From the NCBI RefSeq assembly GCF_022761115.1, contig NZ_JAKWJS010000001.1, positions 1,178,001-1,242,000 of the forward strand: a DNA stretch of 64,000 bases, read 5' to 3'. Made by a program: the position numbers and the translations under genes. Under the pieces are notes generated by a model, which worked only from the letters and a program-made list of their open reading frames with translations, was not told the origin of the DNA and did not search any database. Source of the stretch: Dyella sp. RRB7. Its GTDB lineage: Bacteria; Pseudomonadota; Gammaproteobacteria; Xanthomonadales; Rhodanobacteraceae. How positions within the stretch are numbered: the first letter of the stretch is position 1; each line of letters opens with the position of its first letter. This document shows positions 57,956 to 64,000 of this stretch, piece after piece.

Positions 57956-57969
57956 ATCACGCCTTGCCG
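57446..57969 (+). repeat. 524-bp perfect direct repeat, copy 2
   Basis: Identical to 54023-54546. It starts one base after the third position of the Tyr880 codon, where the copies differ (TAT in the first, TAC in the second), and ends 14 bases after the stop codon. Confidence 0.97.
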
Positions 57970-58000
57970 CTCCTACAAAGCGGCAAAAGGTGCGCCGGCA

Positions 58001-58456
58001 TCAATCGCTAGGACTCGTACACGCCGCATAGCGCTTGCCTTCCACCTGCACCACGTCATGTCCCTGCAGGCTCACGCTGCCGGTGTAATGCTCGGCCGAA
58101 TCGAAATCCACCCGGCCGCGGCCGGCGCCGGGACAGGCGAGGGTCCACGCCAGTGCCGTGCTGCTGCGGTGTTCGCCACTGCGCTTGCATGAGGCAGGCA
58201 CAGGAAGATGGGCGAATTCGGCCCACGGATCGGCACCTTCATCCACGCAATGCCACTGCACGGTGGGCTGGCCGGCGTGACCATGGTCGAAGCTGCGCAT
58301 GACGATCTTCCACAGGCCGGGCATGGCCTGGAAATCGCCCGGGTCGGCACGCCCCGATGCACCGGCGATCGCCGCCGCCAGCAACACGGCCACCGCGATG
58401 GCGCGGGCGATCGCATGACCGCGGCAGGTCTGTGCGGGTGGGCTGAAAGAGGTCAT
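58001..58456 (-). CDS. DUF3617-like exported protein
   Basis: A 151-residue protein with an N-terminal export signal (about 1-40, hydrophobic IARAIAVAVLLAAAIAGASG). The mature part begins with AMPGLWKIVMRSF and has Cys residues in WHCVDEG and SCKRSGE, and ends GKRYAACTSPSD. The pattern resembles DUF3617 periplasmic proteins of unknown function. The ATG at 58456 is chosen because it starts the export signal. Confidence 0.68.
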   Translation of the reverse strand: MTSFSPPAQTCRGHAIARAIAVAVLLAAAIAGASGRADPGDFQAMPGLWKIVMRSFDHGHAGQPTVQWHCVDEGADPWAEFAHLPVPASCKRSGEHRSSTALAWTLACPGAGRGRVDFDSAEHYTGSVSLQGHDVVQVEGKRYAACTSPSD

Positions 58457-58487
58457 GGCTGTGGATACTCCGGCCGGACGGTGGAAC

Positions 58488-58515
58488 CGCCCTGCCTGCT
58501 GGCGCAGGCAGGGCG
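58488..58515. terminator. 11-bp perfect hairpin after the phosphoesterase gene
   Basis: CGCCCTGCCTG and CAGGCAGGGCG flank a 6-nt loop just past the phosphoesterase stop on the minus strand. No U tract follows. Confidence 0.4.
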
Positions 58516-58529
58516 TCATGCTTATTCCA

Positions 58530-60542
58530 TCAGTCCTGTGTTTCAGTTGCCGCCACGTAGCCGTGGCCATTGCCGCCGAAGTCGAACATGTTCATCAAAT
58601 TGCCGATGGCCGGCGCATTGAGCGGTACGTAGGGGTTGTTGGGCAGCGACACCGGGTTGGGCAGGTTGTCGCGGCTGCGCTCCGAGATGGTCTCGTGCAG
58701 GCCCCAGTTGGCCTCGACGAATTTGTCGAACGAGACATGGTCGTAGTACGTGTGCACCACGCGGCCACCTTCGGAGTAGCGCGAGATCACCAGCAGCGGG
58801 ATGCGCGTGCCATCGCCGAAGAAGTCGATCGGCTGGACATAGCCCGAATCGTAATAGCCACCGCCTTCATCGAAGGTGACCATGATGACCGTGTCGGCCC
58901 ATACCTTCGGGTTGGCCTTGGCCAACTCCACGATCTTCTGCACATAGCCTTCGAACAGGTCGAGCTTGGACGAGGCCGGGTGGCCATCCAGGATGCCGTC
59001 CGGCTTGGCGATCGACACCGCCGGCAGCGTGTCGTTCTGGATGTCGTTGTACAGGTCGCTCAGATCCTGGTTGTTGGCGCGCAGCGTGGGGTTGGTCATC
59101 ACCTGCGTGGAGTACAGGAACGGATCGCAGATGTTGCAGAACGTGCCCGCCTCGCCGGCCTCCGTGCCGTTGCTGAAGCCTTCGCCATAGTACTTCCAGC
59201 TGACATGGTGACGCGTCAGCAGCAGTGCGATGTTGTTCTGGCGCGTCGGCGGGATGGTGAACTGGTTGGCGCCCAGCGGTGCCGGCGTGCCGTCGCCGAG
59301 GTAGCCCGGGTTGTAGTTGTTGACCAGGTAGTAGGCATCCTTGCGGCAGTCGGTGCCGTGGAAGCTGCGATACGGCAGCGACTTCAGGTAACCCTTCACC
59401 GCGGAGACCCCCGGCTGGGCATCGTCGGCGCAATTGACGTAGGAGCCGCCGCTGTAGCCGTCCTGCACGTACCAGTTGTTGGTGCCGCTCTGCGCGTTGG
59501 GGTTTTCGATCTGGTTGGACGGCGGCGTGGCGGGCTCGCCGTTGCTGTCGGCGTAGTAGATCAGGTCGCCATAGCCCAGCATGATGTGGTTGGCGCCGGT
59601 GCCGCCCATCACCGACTGGTGGAAGTTGTCGCTGAGCGTGTAGGTCTTGGCCAGCTCGGCGAAGTAGGGCGCATCGCCCTGGGCCATGTTGAGGAACTGC
59701 ATGGCGGTGGAACCTTCGCCGGTGCTCTCGTCGTTGAAGCCGGCCGCCTGCGCGTTGCCGTTGGTGCCGGCGCCGACGGTGGTTTCCACCCATGGGAACA
59801 GGTCGGCACGGCAACCGCTGGGGTTCTTCTCGGTGGCGGCGCTGACGTCGCAGTCGAGCTGCTGCCACATCTGGAAGAAGCGATGCACCGGGCTGTTGGC
59901 GTAGTCGTCGTAGCTCAGCGAGGCGTGCATGTTGACCGGCGCGTTCGCCAGCGTGGCCGGGAAGCGCGTATCGAGCGCGTCCTTGGGCAGGCCGGTGCCG
60001 CCGGCGGCCAGCTCGCTATAGGCCGCCGTGGGAAGGCCTGGCTCGATGGCCTGTGCCTGTGCCGCCGAGGCGAACGGCGCCTGGGTCGGCGCGCTGCCGG
60101 TATTCATCGCGGGCAACTGCGGATAAGCAGTGGTATGCGGCGGCGCCACCGAGAACGCGCCCGTGCTGGAGGCCTGCCACTGGCGGGCCTCCGCAACCTT
60201 CGGGCCCGGTGTGCCATCGGCGTTGACGATGCCTTCGGACAGCAGGTTGTGGACGCTCTGCCCCTTCGGCGGCGTGTAAGTGGCAAACACGTGGTCGAAG
60301 GTGCGGTTTTCGCCGATCAGCAAGATGACGTGCTTGATCGGCGTAGTGGTGCGATCACTGCGGTCCTCGCCTGCGCCAGGCGTATGCAGCACGGCGACAC
60401 TCCCTGCCGTCGCGGGCTGGCTGGTGGCGCTGTCGTTCTGTTCGGTGGGATTGCTTTGCGCGCTGACAACACCGGCCAGGCCGGCGGCCAGCGTGCCGAT
60501 GACAAACGGCAGGAACCGCTTGCGGACATGCGTCATAGACAT
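58530..60542 (-). CDS. Secreted phosphoesterase (phospholipase C / acid phosphatase superfamily)
   Basis: A 670-residue protein with a Sec signal peptide (VRKRFLPFVIGTLAAGLAG, cleaved at VSA-QS). The catalytic domain starts with HVILLIGENRTFDHVFATY, the family metal/nucleophile motif ENRxFD, and later has TRHHVSWKYYGEGF and VTFDEGGGYYDSG, which hold further metal ligands. The pattern is closer to AcpA-type acid phosphatases than to haemolytic phospholipases C, whose typical motif is DEHGGFYD. The ATG at 60542 has AGGAGA 8 nt upstream. The substrate is unknown; a role in phosphate acquisition or lipid turnover is possible. Confidence 0.87.
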   Translation of the reverse strand: MSMTHVRKRFLPFVIGTLAAGLAGVVSAQSNPTEQNDSATSQPATAGSVAVLHTPGAGEDRSDRTTTPIKHVILLIGENRTFDHVFATYTPPKGQSVHNLLSEGIVNADGTPGPKVAEARQWQASSTGAFSVAPPHTTAYPQLPAMNTGSAPTQAPFASAAQAQAIEPGLPTAAYSELAAGGTGLPKDALDTRFPATLANAPVNMHASLSYDDYANSPVHRFFQMWQQLDCDVSAATEKNPSGCRADLFPWVETTVGAGTNGNAQAAGFNDESTGEGSTAMQFLNMAQGDAPYFAELAKTYTLSDNFHQSVMGGTGANHIMLGYGDLIYYADSNGEPATPPSNQIENPNAQSGTNNWYVQDGYSGGSYVNCADDAQPGVSAVKGYLKSLPYRSFHGTDCRKDAYYLVNNYNPGYLGDGTPAPLGANQFTIPPTRQNNIALLLTRHHVSWKYYGEGFSNGTEAGEAGTFCNICDPFLYSTQVMTNPTLRANNQDLSDLYNDIQNDTLPAVSIAKPDGILDGHPASSKLDLFEGYVQKIVELAKANPKVWADTVIMVTFDEGGGYYDSGYVQPIDFFGDGTRIPLLVISRYSEGGRVVHTYYDHVSFDKFVEANWGLHETISERSRDNLPNPVSLPNNPYVPLNAPAIGNLMNMFDFGGNGHGYVAATETQD

Positions 60543-60836
60543 GACTTCGATCTCCTGCAGGCACCCGTCGAAGGGCTGCAATCGAGTGATCCCCCTGATA
60601 TCGGCCGCCTTCCGTCGCAACGGTGGGAGGGTGGCCGGCGGCGAGTCTGGTCCGCCCTGATGACGCTGCCTTGGCATTACTGCGACAGCGCAGGGGGCCT
60701 TGCGTGACAACCGTGCGACGGCGCAAGTGTTTGCGCACGATCATGGAATGACGTCTTCGCCAGGCATTCCGCAGGAATGCGCCTCACGCCCGATCGCCTA
60801 TGCACGCGGCGCAAATTCTTCGCGTGAAGCGTGCGC
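60543..60836. other. Gap between phosphoesterase and multicopper oxidase genes
   Basis: Nearly 300 bases without a gene. It holds two small hairpins: GCGCAA-GTGT-TTGCGC at 60721-60736 and GCATTCC-GCA-GGAATGC at 60764-60780. The phosphoesterase promoter and the multicopper oxidase transcript end must be here, but neither is clear. Confidence 0.4.
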
Positions 60837-62495
60837 TCACGCCGGTTCTTGCGCTTTCGCGTTTTGCGACGCCGGCAGCAATTGATAGGGCCGCATCATT
60901 TCGTTGTCTTCATGCTCAAGCAGATGGCAATGCCACACATAGCGTCCTGGCTCGCCCTCGAAGCGCGCGATGATGCGGGTGACCATGCCGGGGTCGGCGC
61001 GCACGGTGTCCTTCCAGCCGGCCTCGTGCGGCGGTGGCGGTTGGGCGGGGCCGGTGTACTTGAGCGTTTTCGACGCGTTCCAGGCGAACAGGTCGAACGG
61101 GCGCCGCTCGATCACCTGGAAACGCACCAGGTGCAGATGCACCGGATGCACGTCACCGGTGAGGTTCACCAGGCTCCAGATTTCCACACTGTCCTGCACG
61201 GGGCTTTCGGTGACCGGCGCCGACCAGTGCTTGCCGCCGAGCATCATCATCATCGGGTTGCCGCCGGCATCGTCCTGCTCGCCCAGCGTCAGTACGCGGT
61301 CGCGCACCGCGCTGGCCGGATCGATGCGCGGCACCGCGCGCAAGCTTGCCGGCCATGCCGAGGTGTCGCGGCGACCGCGATCGCGCACGCGAAATTCGAG
61401 AATGGCTTCGGACTGCTGGCGCAGCTGCACGGTCTTGCCGTCCATGCCGGCAAAGTCCACCACCACGTCGGCGCGCTCGGCCGGGTAGAGTTCCACCCGC
61501 TGGCGCGGCAGCGGGGCGGCCAGCAGGCCCTGGTCGCTGGCTATCTGCTGGAACGGCTGGCCGCTGGACAGCGAAAGATCGTAGAAGCGCGCATTGGCCG
61601 CGTTGACCAGCCGTAGCCGGTAACGCCGTGGCTCCACTTGCATGAACGGATAGAGCTTGCCGTTGCACAGAATGGCGTTGCCGTTGCACTCCGACACCCA
61701 TGGCGCCGCGGGGTCGTCGGATAGCGGGTAGTAGAGCTGCCCGTCCTTGGCGATCAGCCGGTCGCACAGGATCAACGGCAGGTCGCACTCCCCCGCGGGC
61801 AGGCCCAATGCCTGTTCTTCCGGATCGCGCACCAGGTACGCGCCGATCAGTCCGGCGTAGATGTTGAGCCGGGTGATGCCCATCGCATGATCGTGGTACC
61901 ACAGCGTGGCCGCGTCCTGGCCGTTGGGATAGTGATAGACGGCCGAATGCCCGGGCGCGAACCAGTCTTCCGGATAGCCATCGCTGGCCGCGGGCGCGCG
62001 GGCGCCGTGCACATGCGCCACGGTGCGCACCTCCGGCTTGCCGCGCTCGGCGCCGTGGATGTTGTGGTCGATCGGCAGGAAGTGCCGCTGCGGCAATGCG
62101 TTCACCCACTCCACCAGCAACGGCTGGTTGCGCATCGCCTCCAGCGTGGGGCCGGGCGACGAGCCGCCATAACCCCATTGCGGCGTCGGCGGCAGATCGC
62201 GATGCAGGCGTGCGCTGAAGGCGCGCATCTCCATCCGGTAGAACGGCAGCAACCTGCCGGGATACGCCGCATGCGCACGGTGTTCCAAGGGCCGGGCCAC
62301 CGGTGGAATCGGCAGTGCATCGACGAAGCGCGCCAGCGTCACCGGATTGACCAGCGGCACCTTCGGCGCGGCGAGCTGCGGCATCGTCATGGGCATGCCG
62401 CCGAGAGGCGTGGCCCGCAGACCCGCCCCGGCAACGACGTAGCCGCCGACCACGCCGGCGGCGCCCTGGAGAAAACGTCGGCGCGTGAACGTCAT
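60837..62495 (-). CDS. Multicopper oxidase (CotA-like laccase/bilirubin oxidase), Tat-exported
   Basis: A 552-residue three-domain multicopper oxidase. A Tat signal with the twin arginines opens the protein (FTRRRFLQGAAG). All four copper-binding motifs are seen: HNIHG/HVHG, LWYHDHAMGITRLN, HPVHLHLVRF and HCHLLEHEDNEMM, which hold the type 1, 2 and 3 copper ligands. The WYHDH...GITRLNIYAG pattern is typical of CotA-like laccases and bilirubin oxidases. Periplasmic location is inferred from the signal. Possible roles: copper tolerance or oxidation of phenolics. It is transcribed towards the phosphoesterase gene. Confidence 0.92.
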   Translation of the reverse strand: MTFTRRRFLQGAAGVVGGYVVAGAGLRATPLGGMPMTMPQLAAPKVPLVNPVTLARFVDALPIPPVARPLEHRAHAAYPGRLLPFYRMEMRAFSARLHRDLPPTPQWGYGGSSPGPTLEAMRNQPLLVEWVNALPQRHFLPIDHNIHGAERGKPEVRTVAHVHGARAPAASDGYPEDWFAPGHSAVYHYPNGQDAATLWYHDHAMGITRLNIYAGLIGAYLVRDPEEQALGLPAGECDLPLILCDRLIAKDGQLYYPLSDDPAAPWVSECNGNAILCNGKLYPFMQVEPRRYRLRLVNAANARFYDLSLSSGQPFQQIASDQGLLAAPLPRQRVELYPAERADVVVDFAGMDGKTVQLRQQSEAILEFRVRDRGRRDTSAWPASLRAVPRIDPASAVRDRVLTLGEQDDAGGNPMMMMLGGKHWSAPVTESPVQDSVEIWSLVNLTGDVHPVHLHLVRFQVIERRPFDLFAWNASKTLKYTGPAQPPPPHEAGWKDTVRADPGMVTRIIARFEGEPGRYVWHCHLLEHEDNEMMRPYQLLPASQNAKAQEPA

Positions 62496-62545
62496 CCGGC
62501 CACCCTAGGCAGGCCGGATGACAGCTATGTGGCAACGGTGCTCGG

Positions 62546-64000
62546 TCAATCCACCGAAGCTGGTACGCCCTGGCCGGTGGTGGGCGCCTGCTGGCCCGCC
62601 ACCGATGCCTTGTCGGGCTGCACCTCGATCGGCGTGGACAGCATGTGTGCCTTCCGCCAGCCGCCCCACGTGTAGTACCCCATCGCCATCAGCATCGAGG
62701 CGAGCGAGCCGAGCGGGAAACTCCACCAGATCGAGTCGGCGCCGATGCTTGGCGCCAACGACAACGCGAACGGCGGGCGGATCAGCCACATCGAGATGAA
62801 CAGGATCACCAGCGGCGGCACCACCGCACCGGTGGAGCGCACCACGCCGAACAGCACGAAGGTGACGCCGAAGAACATGAACGACCACACCGCGATGCTG
62901 TTGAGGTGCCGCGCCAGCGCCAGCGCTTCGCTGTCACCGGGCAGGAACAGGTTCAGCGCGCTGCCGTTGAACACGTAGATCAGCGCGATCAGCGCACCGC
63001 TGAGCAGGAAGTTGTACAACACGCCCACTTTGGTGATGCGGCTGACACGATCCCACAGCCGCGCACCCACGTTCTGCGCCGCCATCGAGGACACCGCCGC
63101 GCCGATGGCCATCGCCGGCATCTGCACGTAGGTCCACAACTGGGTGGCCGCGCCGTAGGCGGCGGTGGTCTTGGAGCCGTAACCGTTGACCATATGGATC
63201 ATGATCATCGCCGAGGTGGAGATCACGATCATCTGCAGGCCCATCGGCAGGCCCTTGAACACCAGCGAACGCAGCACTGGCAGATCCGGCCGCAGGAAGC
63301 GCAGCTCGCCACGGGTGAGGCGCAGGAAGTGCTTGCGCGCATACAGCGTCGACAGCAGCGCCACCAGCGCCACGCTCTGCGCGATCAGCGTGGAGGTGGC
63401 CGAACCGGCGATGCCCAGGCGCGGAAACGGACCCACGCCGAAGATCAGCAGCGGATTGAGCACGATGTCCATCAACACCGACAGGCCCATGAACACGAAC
63501 GGCGTGCGCGAGTCGCCGGCGCCACGCAGGGTCATCATCAGGAAGTTGTAGAAATACATCGACGGTACGGCGATGAAGATGATGCGCAGGTACGGCACGG
63601 CGAACACCTGCGCATCGGCCGGCGTGCCCAGCAGGCGCAGCATCCACGGCGTGCCGGCATAGCCGCCCAGCGCCACCAAGATCGATACCGCCACGAAGAA
63701 GGTCACGCCGGTGCCAACCACGCGCTTGGCCTCGAGCATGTTGCGCGCGCCCAGGCTCTGGCCGATCAAAATGGTGCAGGCCATGCTCAGGCCGAATACC
63801 GCGCCCAGCAGCAGGAACAGGATGAGGTTGGCGTTGCTCACCGCGGTGAGCGCGGCCTCGCCCAGGTAATGGCCGATCCACATGGCGTTGACCGAGCCAT
63901 TGAGCGACTGCAGCACCGTGCTGCCCAGGATCGGCAACGCGAACATGAGCAAGGTGCGTGCGATCGGGCCTTCGGTGAGTAACGGCTGCCTGCCGGCGAT
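62546..64000 (-). CDS. MATE-family efflux transporter, 5' end beyond window
   Basis: A membrane protein of at least 485 residues with the twelve-helix MATE layout, which exports organic cations or drugs using Na+ or H+. Family segments seen are IGHYLGEAALTAVS, ILIGQSLGARN, TLRGAGDSRTPFVFMG and AAQNVGARLWDR. An ATG lies at 63952, but the frame stays open to base 64000 with PLLTEGPIARTLL, the usual start region of the family, so the true start is outside the window. The C-terminus has a hydrophilic tail of about 30 residues. Confidence 0.9.
   Translation of the reverse strand: MAGRQPLLTEGPIARTLLMFALPILGSTVLQSLNGSVNAMWIGHYLGEAALTAVSNANLILFLLLGAVFGLSMACTILIGQSLGARNMLEAKRVVGTGVTFFVAVSILVALGGYAGTPWMLRLLGTPADAQVFAVPYLRIIFIAVPSMYFYNFLMMTLRGAGDSRTPFVFMGLSVLMDIVLNPLLIFGVGPFPRLGIAGSATSTLIAQSVALVALLSTLYARKHFLRLTRGELRFLRPDLPVLRSLVFKGLPMGLQMIVISTSAMIMIHMVNGYGSKTTAAYGAATQLWTYVQMPAMAIGAAVSSMAAQNVGARLWDRVSRITKVGVLYNFLLSGALIALIYVFNGSALNLFLPGDSEALALARHLNSIAVWSFMFFGVTFVLFGVVRSTGAVVPPLVILFISMWLIRPPFALSLAPSIGADSIWWSFPLGSLASMLMAMGYYTWGGWRKAHMLSTPIEVQPDKASVAGQQAPTTGQGVPASVD

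Noticed and set aside
58455-60707. 750-codon plus-strand frame over the phosphoesterase gene
   Set aside because: Val/Ala/Arg-rich shadow; the opposite strand encodes a complete phosphoesterase with motifs and a signal peptide.

Overview
The window reads as chromosomal DNA of a G+C-rich gammaproteobacterium, most likely a member of the Xanthomonadales/Rhodanobacteraceae (Dyella, Luteibacter or Rhodanobacter type). Support comes from the dprA-LysM-def-fmt-rsmB block, a long gamma-type RpoD, a zwf-pgl-edd-eda Entner-Doudoroff operon facing a GntR regulator, and a cyoABCD operon closed by a SURF1 gene. The assignment is inferred from gene content and protein sequence, not from a search. No rRNA, tRNA, CRISPR array, prophage or insertion sequence was recognised. 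Genes are tightly packed, often with 4-base ATGA or GTGA overlaps.

Layout. 1-5044: DNA uptake protein DprA (cut by the window edge), a LysM protein, and divergently peptide deformylase, Met-tRNA formyltransferase and RsmB. 5149-17122: a surface-glycan region with two GT-C (ArnT-like) glycosyltransferases, a five-gene minus-strand operon (O-antigen ligase/polymerase, UDP-xylose synthase, two GT2, one GT4), a WaaE-like GT2 with a glycerophosphotransferase-like protein, a TPR protein and a lipid A acyltransferase. 17262-19739: dtd and rpoD, with a recognisable promoter and a clear terminator for rpoD. 19817-30562: mixed metabolic and regulatory genes (NTF2-like protein, S10 peptidase, EamA transporter, FtrA-like regulator, rhodanese, GNAT, DUF1272, MASE1-PAS-GGDEF protein, an ECF sigma/putative anti-sigma/secreted protein operon, MFS transporter). 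30710-35543: cytochrome bo3 oxidase cyoABCD plus SURF1. 36651-41459: a complete 5-oxoproline operon (pxpB-pxpC-pxpA-DUF969-DUF979-pcp). 41460-44650: a gene-poor stretch with strong hairpins, a FadL-type porin and three very small genes. 45265-51132: zwf-pgl-edd-eda and its probable GntR regulator. 51383-57955: two tandem RND permeases. 58001-64000: DUF3617-like protein, secreted phosphoesterase, Tat-exported multicopper oxidase and a MATE transporter cut by the window edge.

How genes work together. The glycan genes suggest an LPS outer core or O-antigen containing xylose, with assembly, lipid-linked transfer and lipid A acylation encoded side by side. The pxp/pcp operon would release pyroglutamate from peptides, import it and hydrolyse it to glutamate. 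zwf-pgl-edd-eda turns glucose-6-phosphate into pyruvate and glyceraldehyde-3-phosphate, and the intergenic region facing gntR carries many TGGTA/TACCA half-sites.

The most striking observations are: a 524-bp perfectly identical tract at the 3' ends of the two otherwise diverged RND permease genes (recent gene conversion); the TGGTA/TACCA array between zwf and gntR; a GT39-like protein in which the acidic catalytic pair is replaced; two convincing mini-genes (a 33-residue lysine-rich peptide and a 45-residue membrane protein); and a 94-nt nested inverted repeat followed by a 14-bp perfect hairpin near the FadL gene.
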